The notes: generated from the letters alone by a model not told the origin. A stretch of DNA of 41,249 bases from Pseudomonadota bacterium (GCA_039815145.1 JBCBZW010000038.1:1-41249); one strand, 5' to 3'. Numbered from the stretch's first letter, positions 1 through 9,846 are shown. Numbers and translations are program-made.

Positions 1-1117
1 CCATCTCACCGTGGTCCATGGCCATGTCTTTCATGGTCAGCGTGGGCCGCGGGCGCCGCTGCGGGACGGGCGCCGTCATCCCCTCTCGGGGCGCCAGCGT
101 GGCGCGGGCGAAGCCGCTGCGGTCGTTGGTCTCGGCCATCAGCGTGTAGGCCATGTCTTCCGTCGGCTGGACGACCACGTCGAAGGTCTCAGCCGTGCCG
201 ATTTGCAGTTCGTCCACCTCCACGGGTTGCACGTCCTGGCCGTCGGCTTGCACCACCGTGAGCGGCAGGCCGGGAATGCGCACGTTGAAGATGGTCATCG
301 CCGAGGCGTTGATCAGGCGCAGGCGCACGCGTTCGCCGGGGGCGAAGAGGCCCGTCCAGTTCTCGTCCGCCGAGTGGCCGTTGATCAGGTAGGTGTAGGT
401 GGCGGCGGTGACGTCGGCGATGTCCGTGGGGTTCATGCGCATCGCGCCCCACATGGTGCGCGAGGCGAAGGCGCGGTCGAAGCCTTGGCTCGAGGCGTCG
501 GCGATGAAGTCGCCCACCGTGCGCTGCTGAAAGTTGTAGTTGTCACTCATCTTCTTCAGCTTGGCGAAGATGCGGTGGGGGTGTTCGAAGCTCCAGTCGG
601 ACAGGACGATGACCAGCTCGCGGTCGTAGTCGACGGCGTCGCCGCCGCGCGGCTCGATGACGATGGGGCCGTAGTGGCCCTGCTGCTCCTGCAGGCCCGA
701 GTGGCTGTGGTACCAGTAGGTGCCCGCCTGGCGTATCGGAAAGCGATAGGTAAACGTCTCGCCGGGATCGATGCCGGGGAAAGACACGCCGGGTACGCCG
801 TCCATCTGGAAGGGCAAGAGAAGGCCATGCCAGTGGATGGAGGTGGGCTCGTCGAGGGCGTTGGTCACGCGCAGGGTGACCTCATCGCCTTCACGCCAGC
901 GCAGGAGCGGCGCGGGCAGCTGGCCGTTCACCAATACGGCATGGCCGCGGCGGCCGTCGATTCGCGGATGCGCCGAGGTGACGCGCAGGTCGAACTCCTG
1001 CCCGTCCAGGGCGCGCAGACCGCGAAGATCAGCGCCGTGGCCGCTGCGGGCCCACGCCGGCAGCGCCGCCAGGCTCGTCAGCCCCGCCACGCTCTGCAGC
1101 CATTGCCGTCTGTTCAC
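1..1117 (-). CDS. copA: CopA-type multicopper oxidase, copper resistance (3' end outside window)
   Basis: Periplasmic copper oxidase of the CopA/PcoA family, which protects cells by oxidising Cu(I) and binding copper. The visible 372 residues begin with a twin-arginine signal (RRQWL followed by a hydrophobic stretch ending AWA) and carry two cupredoxin copper-ligand motifs, HWHGLLLPFQMDGVP and YWYHSHSGLQ. The last visible residues (MKDMAMDHGEM) start the Met/His-rich segment typical of CopA; the C-terminal cupredoxin domain lies beyond position 1. The GTG at 1117 is chosen because AAGGA lies about 8 bases upstream and the Arg-Arg motif follows at once; the nearby ATG is out of frame. It is divergent from csoR and shares its operator, so copper-dependent derepression is likely. 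Confidence 0.93.
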   Translation of the reverse strand, partial: MNRRQWLQSVAGLTSLAALPAWARSGHGADLRGLRALDGQEFDLRVTSAHPRIDGRRGHAVLVNGQLPAPLLRWREGDEVTLRVTNALDEPTSIHWHGLLLPFQMDGVPGVSFPGIDPGETFTYRFPIRQAGTYWYHSHSGLQEQQGHYGPIVIEPRGGDAVDYDRELVIVLSDWSFEHPHRIFAKLKKMSDNYNFQQRTVGDFIADASSQGFDRAFASRTMWGAMRMNPTDIADVTAATYTYLINGHSADENWTGLFAPGERVRLRLINASAMTIFNVRIPGLPLTVVQADGQDVQPVEVDELQIGTAETFDVVVQPTEDMAYTLMAETNDRSGFARATLAPREGMTAPVPQRRPRPTLTMKDMAMDHGEM

Positions 1118-1130
1118 CCGCGAATTCCTT

Positions 1131-1156
1131 GATACCCTATACCCGTAAGGGGTATA
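1131..1156. promoter_or_regulatory. CsoR-type copper operator between copA and csoR
   Basis: An inverted repeat ATACCC-GTAAG-GGGTAT (1139-1155) is preceded by one more GATACCC half-site (1131-1137). It lies between the divergent copA and csoR starts, directly upstream of the copA ribosome binding site. A/T-flanked C-tract/G-tract palindromes of this form are the usual DNA targets of CsoR/RcnR-family repressors. Autoregulation of csoR and repression of copA are inferred from the position. Confidence 0.75.
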
Positions 1157-1191
1157 AACTAATCGAAGTACAACACGGAACTCAAGGACCC

Positions 1192-1464
1192 ATGCACGAG
1201 AGCACACCCGCCACGATCAAGCGCCTGAAACGCATCGAAGGACAGGTGCGGGGCATCACGCGAATGCTGGAAGAGGAGCGCTACTGCATCGACGTGTTGC
1301 AGCAGCTGCAGGCGATCAAGGCCGCCCTGGGCAAGGTGGAGGACGCCGTGCTCAAGGATCACACCTCCACCTGCGTGGCGGCGGCGATCGCCTCAGGCGA
1401 CGAGGACGAGCAACAGCGAAAGTTCGCCGAGCTGGTGGATCTGCTGGGGAAGTACCGCCGCTAG
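1192..1464 (+). CDS. csoR: CsoR/RcnR-family metal-sensing repressor, probably Cu(I)-responsive
   Basis: All-helical DUF156 repressor of 90 residues that releases DNA on binding metal. The family core TIKRLKRIEGQVRGI starts at residue 8. The ligand set is Cys32, His57 and Cys61 (YCIDVL, then HTSTC), the C-H-C pattern of copper sensors rather than the RcnR nickel/cobalt pattern. The ATG at 1192 has AAGGA 4-8 bases upstream; an in-frame start further upstream would run through the operator and add residues the family lacks. It is divergent from copA and convergent with pckA. Confidence 0.93.
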   Translation: MHESTPATIKRLKRIEGQVRGITRMLEEERYCIDVLQQLQAIKAALGKVEDAVLKDHTSTCVAAAIASGDEDEQQRKFAELVDLLGKYRR

Positions 1465-1473
1465 GGCAGCGCT

Positions 1474-1506
1474 GGCGCCGACCGGGGATTGCTCCTAGCC
1501 GGCGCC
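1474..1506. terminator. Hairpin between convergent csoR and pckA
   Basis: Inverted repeat GGCGCCG ... CGGCGCC with 19 bases between the arms, in the 49-base gap between two convergent genes. This is a likely bidirectional terminator, although no long T-run follows on either strand. Confidence 0.45.
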
Positions 1507-1513
1507 TCGCGGA

Positions 1514-3097
<1,584 letters not shown>

Positions 3098-3220
3098 GTT
3101 CTTATGCCCTTCGGATCGGTGAGGTGGATAAGGTTACACCTGAAACTACACAGCGAAAAGTGATGGCGAGAGAAACTCCCAGGAATTCAAGGACCATCAG
3201 TTTTCGTTTGGCGACGGAAG

Positions 3221-3248
3221 GCTGCGCAAGGGTGCCGACTTGCGCAGC
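3221..3248 (-). terminator. Perfect 10-bp hairpin downstream of the NnrU-family gene
   Basis: GCTGCGCAAG and CTTGCGCAGC form a perfect stem with an 8-base loop, 19 bases after the end of the NnrU-family gene. It probably ends that transcript before pckA. There is no T-run, so it could also be a pause or RNA-stability element. Confidence 0.55.
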
Positions 3249-3266
3249 GCCGCGGGCGCGGGGCGC

Positions 3267-3839
3267 CTAACCGAAGGGGTAAACGCCGATGAACGCGAGG
3301 TGCGCCCAGAAGGCGAAGCCCGCGTAGGCCGCGAGGCCCACCACTACCAGGATGATGTCGTTCATGCCACTCGCCGGCGCCGCCAACACCGGCTCGCGCA
3401 CCGGCCGACGCTTCAGCGAGATTCGATCTACCACCGCCCAGGCCAGGAAGGAGCCGAAGAGCAGCAGGTCCGGCAGGGCGCTGTTCACCAGGAGGTGCGA
3501 GAAGGCCCAGGCCTTCACCGCCACCAGCTGCGGGTGCTTCAGCGCCGTCTTGATGCGGCCCGGGAAGTACGGCGCCAGGAAGAAGATGAACACCGGCAGC
3601 ATCAGCAGCGCCACCAGGTGGCGGAGGAAGCCCGGCGTGGGCCACAGGGGTGGGTACGCCATGCGGGCCTCGCCGTAGCCCGCGATGATCATCAGGAGGC
3701 CCACCAGGGAGAGCACGCCGTAGCCCGCTTTGAAGAGCACCGCGTTGCGCGCCACCATCGCGTCGCGCCAAGGCAAGGCGAAGATCGACACCGAGTGCAC
3801 GCCGAGAAAGAGCACCAGTCCAATTACCAAGATCGTCAT
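3267..3839 (-). CDS. NnrU-family integral membrane protein
   Basis: 190-residue inner-membrane protein with about five hydrophobic segments. It matches the NnrU family in its opening MTILVIGLVLFLGVHSV, the LWPTPGFLRHLVALLMLP segment, and the AWAFSHLLVNS and DLLLFGSFLAWAVVDRIS motifs. NnrU was first described next to nitrite-reduction genes, but the family is widespread and its biochemical role is unsettled. No denitrification genes are visible here, so a link to nitrogen oxides is not supported. Start: ATG at 3839. Confidence 0.88.
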   Translation of the reverse strand: MTILVIGLVLFLGVHSVSIFALPWRDAMVARNAVLFKAGYGVLSLVGLLMIIAGYGEARMAYPPLWPTPGFLRHLVALLMLPVFIFFLAPYFPGRIKTALKHPQLVAVKAWAFSHLLVNSALPDLLLFGSFLAWAVVDRISLKRRPVREPVLAAPASGMNDIILVVVGLAAYAGFAFWAHLAFIGVYPFG

Positions 3840-3917
3840 GAGCGGAGTCCGTTTCCTGAGGGCCGTTGGATCCCGAGTCTAGCCGCCGCGAAGCGCCCCA
3901 ACCACCGTGGTCAACCG

Positions 3918-5174
3918 TTATTCAGGCCGCCCCATCGCCCGCACGTAGAACGCAATCGCTATCAGGGAGCACACCGCCGCCACCAGGAACGGCGAACCCG
4001 GCAGGGACAGCACCGGATCCACCCCCGAGGACAGGGTGAAGAGCCCGTTATATAGGAGTGGCGCCAGGATCATCGCGATGCTCGTGAGCGCCGACAGCCC
4101 ACCCTGCAGCTCGCCCTGGGCGTCCGCCGGCACGCGCGCCGAGAGCTCCTGGCGGATCGCCGGGTCCTGCATCGCCGAGAACAGGGAGGTAGTGATCATG
4201 GCGTACACCACCCACCCCACCGACGCGAGGCCAATGCCCGTGAGCGCCAGCGCCTCCACCAGCAGGGACGCCCACACCGCTACGTGCAAGCTGATCCGCG
4301 GTAACACCAGCTGCAGCACCAGGGCCTGCGCCACGAAGGCGATCACCCCGTAGTAGGCGATGGACCAGCCGATCTCCCCCTCCGTCCAGGCGAACTTCGC
4401 CGTCGCCACGTAGGACCACACCGTCGGGTACACCCACGTGGACAAGGTGGCCAGGAAGAACACCGGCAGCAAGCGCCCCACCCCCGGCAGGCGGGTGAGG
4501 CTCCAGATCGTGCCCACTGTGTTCGCGCGGGCCCAGCTGAAGGCGCGGCGCCGATCCGCCGGCAGGGACTCGCGGACCACGAAGGCGCCAAAGACCGCAT
4601 TCGCCCCCGCCACCGCCGCACCGGCGAAGAACGGGAGGCGCGTGTCGATGTCCCCCAGCGCCCCGCCGATGGCGGGACCGAAGATGAAGCCTGCGCCGAA
4701 AGCCGCGCCGATCATGGCGAAGCGCTGGGCGCGCCTTTCCGGCGGGGTCACGTCCGCCACGTAGGCCGCCGTGGTGGAGAAGGTGGACGCGAAGATGCCG
4801 GCGATAGCGCGGACGATGATGAACATCCAGAGAGCGTTGACGACGGCCAGGAGCAGCATGTCCGCCGCGAAGGCGATGAGGGAGAGGAGCAGGATCGGGC
4901 GGCGGCCGTAGCGGTCTGAGAGGGCGCCGACGATGGGGGAGAAGATGAACTGCATAAGGGCGTAGCTGAGGAGGGCTATGCCGCCCCAGAAAGCTGCGTC
5001 GGAGATGTCGCCACCGGAGAGTTCCTCGAGGAGAGCCGGCATGACGGGGGTGGTCAGGCCCATGCCCATGGAGTTGATGAAGGCGGTGGCGAGGAGGAAG
5101 ACGATGGCGCCTTGTTGTTGGGGGGCGGGTTGGGGCTCCTCTGCGGCTGGGTCGGTGGCGTTGAGGGTGGTCAC
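3918..5174 (-). CDS. MFS efflux transporter, TetA/multidrug-like
   Basis: Major facilitator superfamily exporter with twelve predicted helices. MFS motif A appears as SPIVGALSDRYGRRP in the loop between helices 2 and 3, and the later RAIAGIFASTFSTTAAYVAD and FGAGFIFGPAIGGALGD stretches match the TetA-like drug:proton antiporter branch. I prefer GTG at 5174 (418 residues): GGAG lies 9 bases upstream and a low-complexity Pro/Ala/Gln linker precedes helix 1. A longer frame back to 5354 adds 60 Pro/Arg-rich residues unlike the family. The substrate cannot be read from the sequence; tetracycline resistance is not implied. Confidence 0.9.
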   Translation of the reverse strand: MTTLNATDPAAEEPQPAPQQQGAIVFLLATAFINSMGMGLTTPVMPALLEELSGGDISDAAFWGGIALLSYALMQFIFSPIVGALSDRYGRRPILLLSLIAFAADMLLLAVVNALWMFIIVRAIAGIFASTFSTTAAYVADVTPPERRAQRFAMIGAAFGAGFIFGPAIGGALGDIDTRLPFFAGAAVAGANAVFGAFVVRESLPADRRRAFSWARANTVGTIWSLTRLPGVGRLLPVFFLATLSTWVYPTVWSYVATAKFAWTEGEIGWSIAYYGVIAFVAQALVLQLVLPRISLHVAVWASLLVEALALTGIGLASVGWVVYAMITTSLFSAMQDPAIRQELSARVPADAQGELQGGLSALTSIAMILAPLLYNGLFTLSSGVDPVLSLPGSPFLVAAVCSLIAIAFYVRAMGRPE

Positions 5175-5775
5175 TCGGCGGGGCTCCGGTCGCGTTGGGC
5201 GGTGCGGGGTTGCGCTTGGGGTCTCGGGCCAGGCGGCTGGCGCGAGGGGGTTGGGGCCCAGGGAGCTTACTAGGAAATCGGCGTGGGAGCGTCTCGGGTG
5301 GGCGCGACTGGGGCTCGGTTGCTCTAGTTTTGGATGGGTTTCGGGAGAGGCCATGCGGCTGCCCTGCCCCGTCCTTGCTCTCGCGGATCACCAACCACAG
5401 CGTTTGGGCTGCTTTCGGGGATATGTCGCGGCTGCGACGTTTGCTCGCCCGTGCTCTGCCGAACGAGCGGTGATAAGAGCTGGTCACCCGCGATCAGATC
5501 ACCTTCCCAGACGCGGTGGCTCACAAGCTGAACACGAGACCAAGAGAGACTTTAGGATTTTGTACGCCGGCAGAAGAACTAGCGCGGGTGTTGCAGTGAC
5601 CGCTTTACCTCGCAATCCTAGCTGTTTGGACGCGCGATACGCCTGCGCCGCCCACCCCGATCGCTAAGCAAAGCAATTGAGCCTAGCTTGAGGGAGCTTG
5701 CGGCGTAAGCCTGCCTAGACAGGCGCGGCAGCTAGCGCATTATGGACGTCAGGAGAAAACGTCATCGACCAGGCT
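5175..5775. other. Gene-free boundary between conserved flank and accessory array
   Basis: I see no credible gene in these 600 bases; the open frames are compositionally poor. A small hairpin GCCTG-CCTAGA-CAGGC lies at 5709-5724. Base composition becomes less GC-rich after about 5.48 kb, and the array starts at its right end. Confidence 0.5.
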
Positions 5776-5982
5776 GTGTTCATCCTCTGGCACACCTCCA
5801 AAACGGAGGAAGACCCCAAGTTGATAGGCGCCTACTCGTCCCAAGACGAGGCGATATCTGCTAGAGAACTGGCACTGCTGTTGCCCGGGTTCTCCGATAC
5901 AGATAACGGACAGTTCACCATTGATCGGTACCAGCTCAACGTGGACCATTGGACTGAAGGATTCGTCGATGGCCAGCGGTGA
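5776..5982 (+). CDS. DUF7336-like small cytosolic protein
   Basis: A 68-residue protein with the pattern VFILWHTSK...DPKLIGAYSSQDEA...LPGFSDT...FTIDRYQLNVDHWTEGF, which matches the small single-domain DUF7336-type family found beside immunity and hypothetical genes. The function is unknown. The start is uncertain: AGGAG at 5751-5755 sits 20 bases before the GTG at 5776, while an in-frame ATC (5764) is at ideal spacing, so a non-standard start is possible. No close neighbour suggests an operon. Confidence 0.7.
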   Translation: MFILWHTSKTEEDPKLIGAYSSQDEAISARELALLLPGFSDTDNGQFTIDRYQLNVDHWTEGFVDGQR

Positions 5983-6135
5983 GCATGCTGCATCTCAACA
6001 GCGTGGCATCAGGGGCTGGTCTTGAGCGACTCGGTGCATGGGGATCACAGTGAGAATCTCGACCGAACGCATGCGCGGCGAGAGACTTTGGCCGTCGCGC
6101 CTCGGGCGTGGTGAGTTCGCAGGCGGAAGACCGCT

Positions 6136-6594
6136 TTGCTGGTGATCTTCATGGCGCTGATCGCCCTCACCCTGCAAAGCTTGTTGCTTCTCGGCATCGG
6201 GACCTTCGTGATCCAATTCCTCGAGCTCTTGGCGGACATCCAGGCCACAGGGACGGGGGATCCAAGGGTCGTCGCTGGTGGCATCAGCCAGGCATTGGTG
6301 CCCATGCTCATCACAGCCGTGCCCGGCGCCCTTGGGTTGGCGCTCAATCTTGCGCTGATTTGGGGCTCTCGCCTGCGCGCCCGCTGGTACTTCTGGGCGT
6401 CGTTGTTGCTGGGATCCCTCCACGTGGTGGTATGGGGTGCGACCAGCTTGGCGCTGCTGAAGTTGGGGGCGGGGCTGACGCTCATAGGTGTCGCCATGCT
6501 CCTCTCGACGGGGATCAGTGCGACCTTGGTGGGGGCACTCATCCGCAAGCGCCATGAGTTTTTCGCCGCCAGCGGCAATTCGGCACAGGCATGA
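6136..6594 (+). CDS. Small membrane protein with MotA/TolQ/ExbB-like segment
   Basis: A 152-residue hydrophobic protein with about four transmembrane helices. The central segment GDPRVVAGGISQALV followed by a Pro-containing helix resembles the conserved core of ExbB/TolQ/MotA proton-channel proteins (GI.EAL then the helix that lines the channel). It lacks the long cytoplasmic loop and full length of ExbB, and no ExbD/TonB partner is adjacent, so a working ion channel is not established. TTG at 6136 has GGAAGA 5 bases upstream; GTG 6142 and ATG 6151 are alternatives. Confidence 0.55.
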   Translation: MLVIFMALIALTLQSLLLLGIGTFVIQFLELLADIQATGTGDPRVVAGGISQALVPMLITAVPGALGLALNLALIWGSRLRARWYFWASLLLGSLHVVVWGATSLALLKLGAGLTLIGVAMLLSTGISATLVGALIRKRHEFFAASGNSAQA

Positions 6595-6909
6595 GCACGC
6601 CCTGGAGCAAGAGTACGACCTCCTGGTGAACTTCCGAGAGGCGCCAGCGTCGCCAAGATCGGCTCAGGAGTCGGTACTCTAGTGGACATCGAGGCTCACC
6701 CCGAACGACGCGACTGGCCACTAACCGCAATCACTCCAGCACCACACTGCGTAGCTTCTTCGCTGGATTGGATTGCACGGCGCTTTGGTTGAGGGTTGAT
6801 TGGGCCAGGCCAGCTGTGGGTTGGCGACATCACGTCTCTGATGGGGAACCCGGCATCGGCGGGGCCCTGCGTATGGAAGCAGACCGCATCGGGGGATAGG
6901 GACACGGCA
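6595..6909 (+). other. Gap with no supportable gene
   Basis: About 315 bases with no clear gene. A 30-codon stretch ending at 6682 reads EHALEQEYDLLVNFREAP but overlaps the preceding gene, lacks a start, and may be decayed coding sequence. The last part could encode an N-terminal extension of the next gene, since an in-frame ATG lies at 6841. Confidence 0.4.
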
Positions 6910-7614
6910 TTGGAAGCAATATCTGCAGGTACGGACACGCGGTTCTTCCGCCTGTTCGCATGGACGATCCTCGCGTTCGTCATCGTCGCCTTCGGCGCCA
7001 AGGCCCTCTTCGACACGAAGGACCTGCCGCCCATCACTCTCATGCACCACTTCCATGCAGTGACCATGGGCAGCTGGTTCGTGCTGTGTGCGGTGCAGGC
7101 ATCGTTGATCGCGCGCGGCAAGGGCAGCCTCCACCGGACCCTGGGACGGCTGAGCCCGCTGCTGGTGATCGCCTTCGTCTCATTTGCAGCGGTGATCTCG
7201 AAGCTGAACTGGGGACGGGTGGGAGAGCCCCTCATCGTCACCGCCAACTCGATCAACGTGCTCATGTTCTTAGGCTTTTACCTCACCGCCATCCTGAGCC
7301 ATCGGCACACGGCCACCCATCGACGGCTCATGATGTTCGCGTCGCTGGCGCTGATCGGCCCGGCGGCGGGCCGCATCCCGGAGACCCTCGATGCCAACAT
7401 CTTCCTGGCCCTGCCCATCTCTCTGGTCTTCATCTTCACGCCTCTGGCCTACGATGGCCTCGTCAGAAAGCGGATTCACCGGGCGACCGGGGTGGGCACC
7501 TTGCTGCTGGTGCTGACTACGCCCGCCATCGTGCTGTTGAGCGAGTCGCCGGAGTGGATCGCGTTGCTCGAATCGATGCTGGGACCCCAGGGGCCGCAAG
7601 GGTCAGGAGGATGA
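6910..7614 (+). CDS. Multi-pass membrane protein with HHFHA and LHR motifs (paralogue of the gene at 39980)
   Basis: About 234 residues with six to seven hydrophobic helices. Conserved points are LPPITLMHHFHAVTMGSWF, the ASLIARGKGSLHRTLGRL loop, and a later HRHTATHRRLMMFASLALIGPAAGR stretch. The paired His residues at membrane boundaries suggest a haem- or metal-binding membrane protein, but this is inference. The same layout (HHVHFW...LIARGNLSLHRTMG...VHQRLMLATLFAGIVPGVGR) occurs at 39980-40714 on the other strand. TTG at 6910 is chosen because AGGGA is 7 bases upstream; ATG 6841 would add a non-hydrophobic leader. Confidence 0.7.
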   Translation: MEAISAGTDTRFFRLFAWTILAFVIVAFGAKALFDTKDLPPITLMHHFHAVTMGSWFVLCAVQASLIARGKGSLHRTLGRLSPLLVIAFVSFAAVISKLNWGRVGEPLIVTANSINVLMFLGFYLTAILSHRHTATHRRLMMFASLALIGPAAGRIPETLDANIFLALPISLVFIFTPLAYDGLVRKRIHRATGVGTLLLVLTTPAIVLLSESPEWIALLESMLGPQGPQGSGG

Positions 7615-7784
7615 ACGCTTAGGCCAGCCGCGGCGGGGCGATGGAGGGGGACGGGCGAGCTTATTGCAGTTAGCGGCTGTGTTGGGTTTTGGGGGTTGCA
7701 CCGGCTACACACCAGGCAGGGCGGGAATCTCCTCAGCCGGGTAGCTGCCCCCGGCGGCGCCAGTAGCCGCTCCTTAGCGCTCAG

Positions 7785-8219
7785 TCAGTCTCCCTCACAA
7801 GAACGGGTCGGGAGTGGGATCTGGCTGCCCGCGAGAGACAGGACTCTCTCCACAACCTCACGGAAGTCCTCGGCGAATTCGGTGGACCTCAAGGCCCAGA
7901 ACTCAGCGAAGAACGGGAGACGATAGACTCCGTTGTTTCCGAGCGGGATAAATGTAGATGTATCTAGGAGTCCCAGTTCGATCTGGCGAAATCGGTTCTC
8001 GTCCGCACGAAGCTTGGCTTGGATGAACCAGGTGAGAACTCGCTGCTGATCCGGCCGCACTTGGTCAGAGTTCCCGGTACTCATCGAGGCTTGTACCGAC
8101 GCAAGTCCGGATGCGGTACGCGCGGTGATTGCGTGGCTGAACTCGCTAGGTATCGAGACACACGTTCTGAACCTGAATTCAGCCTTCGCGAGAGTGCGTT
8201 GTCGTAGCTCAGAGGGCAC
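7785..8219 (-). CDS. Hypothetical protein, possibly an N-terminally truncated remnant
   Basis: One of very few minus-strand frames in the array. The C-terminal half, with QQRVLTWFIQAKLRADENR, an LGLLD motif, and then PFFAEFWALRSTEFAEDFREVVERVL, resembles the cytosolic tail of bacterial proteins that usually begin with transmembrane helices; no helices are present here. The GTG at 8219 gives 144 residues, while ATG at 8084 gives about 99 and fits the conserved part better. There is no good ribosome binding site for either. It may be a fragment of a larger gene whose 5' end was lost near the operator-like repeat at 8231. Confidence 0.45.
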   Translation of the reverse strand: MPSELRQRTLAKAEFRFRTCVSIPSEFSHAITARTASGLASVQASMSTGNSDQVRPDQQRVLTWFIQAKLRADENRFRQIELGLLDTSTFIPLGNNGVYRLPFFAEFWALRSTEFAEDFREVVERVLSLAGSQIPLPTRSCEGD

Positions 8220-8230
8220 CCGTTAATCCC

Positions 8231-8249
8231 ATACCCACACAAGGGGTAT
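8231..8249. promoter_or_regulatory. Second CsoR-like palindrome inside the array
   Basis: ATACCC-ACACAAG-GGGTAT, with the 10-mer AAGGGGTATA identical to that in the copA-csoR operator. The spacer is 7 bases instead of 5. It lies between the divergent frames ending at 8219 (minus) and starting at 8296 (plus). Confidence 0.4.
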
Positions 8250-8295
8250 AGTGGTGAATGGCTAGGATGTGGTCCGCTGCGAACACCGCCCAACC

Positions 8296-9003
8296 ATGAG
8301 CAGCAGCTGTGGCTATGCATCGGTATCAACTGTCGCAAGTAGGCCGTCTTTGATAGACATGTTCGGAAGATTGATGGTTTTGGGAGTGTCCGCCGTCGTG
8401 ACTGGCGCAGTTAGCGTAATGGTCGTCCTCTTGTACCGCGATGGGGGCACTCAAACGACCAATCACAGAGAGGTCCCCGCTAGCTACGATCCGTTCGATT
8501 TCGTGGGCGGACAGGACTACCGAGACTCCCTTTACGCCGCGGCCCAGCAGAAGCCAGCGCTAAGCCCCCGTGCTAGTGGCGAGACCCTGCGCCTGCTCTG
8601 GATGCCACCGTTTCGCGATTTGCTACTGGTGCGAGTGGATTGCTCCCAGCGTTGCCTTGTGTCATCGACGACTATCGCTGCGGATCTCATGTCGGGTGAA
8701 CCCGCTACGGTGCGGAACGAATTCAGTGGAGTACTTGATAGCCGAGTGGGCGATAAGCTCAGAGCGCTTTCGCAAGCGGCTACGACGTGGGGGGCTGAGA
8801 TCTCAGCTCAAGGCCCACAAGTAGATGGCGAAATCTATATTCTCGAGAGATCCTCGCCAGCCGGGGTTCTGAGATGGGTGCTGGACGGTAGCTGCGGAGA
8901 CACCGCCGAATGCCCACAGTCCGGCGCTCTGGTTAGGGAACTGATGCGCCAGTCCGCTCTGGCACCAAACGCAGAGGCATACGCTCTTGCGAGCGACACT
9001 TAA
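8296..9003 (+). CDS. Membrane-anchored hypothetical protein
   Basis: A 235-residue protein with one hydrophobic helix (LMVLGVSAVVTGAVSVMVVLLY, about residues 26-47) followed by an extracytoplasmic domain with four Cys (DCSQRC, and GSCGDTAEC), suggesting two disulfides. I do not recognise the family. ATG 8296 is chosen; GTG 8269 would add nine residues and ATG 8359 would place the start right at the helix. A CsoR-like palindrome lies 47 bases upstream, so metal-responsive expression is possible but unproven. Confidence 0.6.
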   Translation: MSSSCGYASVSTVASRPSLIDMFGRLMVLGVSAVVTGAVSVMVVLLYRDGGTQTTNHREVPASYDPFDFVGGQDYRDSLYAAAQQKPALSPRASGETLRLLWMPPFRDLLLVRVDCSQRCLVSSTTIAADLMSGEPATVRNEFSGVLDSRVGDKLRALSQAATTWGAEISAQGPQVDGEIYILERSSPAGVLRWVLDGSCGDTAECPQSGALVRELMRQSALAPNAEAYALASDT

Positions 9004-9043
9004 CCCGCCGCAGCAACCGACGGCTGAGCATTAGGCGGCACGG

Positions 9044-9379
9044 ATGCGTGTTGCGCTGACTACGATTGTGCTGTTTGCTGGACTTGGCGTGCTCGCGGGA
9101 ATAGTCAATAGGCTAGTTTGCCCGCGTGTGTCCGTTACCCCAACGAGCTTCGTCGAAGAGATGGAAAGCGCGGTTGCGGTAGGGTCGCCTGCAGCCGCTA
9201 TTGAGGACTACCTAAAGCAGCACTCGATCGATTTCAGTTTCGACGAGTTTCAGTCTCGCTACCAAGCCATCATTCGCCACCCTACGTCGAATTGTCACGC
9301 TGTTGTGATTTACGTCTATACGGGCGCGGAGCGTGCGTTTGATCGAGTCGAGGCAGAGGACGCCTTCACTCTCCTGTGA
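9044..9379 (+). CDS. Small secreted or anchored hypothetical protein
   Basis: 111 residues: an N-terminal hydrophobic segment (LTTIVLFAGLGVLAGIV) that could be a signal anchor, then a compact domain ending IRHPTSNCHAVVIYVYTGAERAFDRVEAEDAFTLL. This C-terminal pattern, a strand-rich stretch ending in an Asp/Glu-x-F-T turn, recurs in small bacterial hypothetical proteins, but I have no functional name. It lies 40 bases after the previous gene and 35 bases before the barstar-like gene. Confidence 0.65.
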   Translation: MRVALTTIVLFAGLGVLAGIVNRLVCPRVSVTPTSFVEEMESAVAVGSPAAAIEDYLKQHSIDFSFDEFQSRYQAIIRHPTSNCHAVVIYVYTGAERAFDRVEAEDAFTLL

Positions 9380-9414
9380 AGACGAGGATAGCGCGCTAGA
9401 GGTATTGTGCTGCT

Positions 9415-9816
9415 GTGAAGCGATACGTCATCGACGGTACGCACTTCCAAACTCTTGAAGAGTTTTGGTCGCACTTCCAGTCTGAGGTACTGGGAGGTCA
9501 GCACTGGGGTCGCAACCTCGATGCCTTCAGCGACGTGCTCCGAGGCGGCTTCGGTACTCCCGAAGAAGGGTTTATTCTAGAGTGGCGAAACTCGGAGCAC
9601 TCCCGTCAAACCCTGGGTTATACAGAGACAATCCGGCAGCTCAGGAAGCGGCTCGAGTGCTGTCACCCGAGCGCTACCGCCAAGGCTCGAACGGCAATAG
9701 CGGCTGCGGAGCGCGGCGAAGGCCCGACGGTTTTCGACTGGCTGGTCGAGATCCTCAAGATGCATGAGCTCGGTGGTGGGGAGGGTGGAAGCCGTGTTGA
9801 GTTGGTTTTGCTTTAG
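9415..9816 (+). CDS. Barstar-like protein (RNase-inhibitor fold)
   Basis: 133 residues matching the barstar family: it opens KRYVIDGTHFQTLEEFWSHF, continues with WGRNLDAFSDVLRGGFGTPE, and has a short strand-like FILEWRN segment. Barstar-type proteins bind and neutralise barnase-type ribonucleases, often as immunity proteins. No ribonuclease or polymorphic toxin is encoded nearby, so this is an orphan. It extends about 40 residues beyond the core barstar fold. Start: GTG 9415, with no strong ribosome binding site. Confidence 0.8.
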   Translation: MKRYVIDGTHFQTLEEFWSHFQSEVLGGQHWGRNLDAFSDVLRGGFGTPEEGFILEWRNSEHSRQTLGYTETIRQLRKRLECCHPSATAKARTAIAAAERGEGPTVFDWLVEILKMHELGGGEGGSRVELVLL

Positions 9817-9846
9817 GTCGCAACAGAACCAGGACAGCAGTCTTCG

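Noticed and set aside
11-1132. Long plus-strand reading frame over the copper oxidase gene
   Set aside because: It is antisense to a clear Tat-exported CopA; high GC gives long open antisense frames.
4978-5667. Plus-strand frame across the start of the MFS gene
   Set aside because: Low-complexity Arg/Gly/Ala sequence, antisense to the transporter start; no ribosome binding site.
7620-7785. G-rich tract (TTGGGTTTTGGGGGTT) as a quadruplex or telomere-like element
   Set aside because: Only two G-runs, so a four-run intramolecular quadruplex is not possible.
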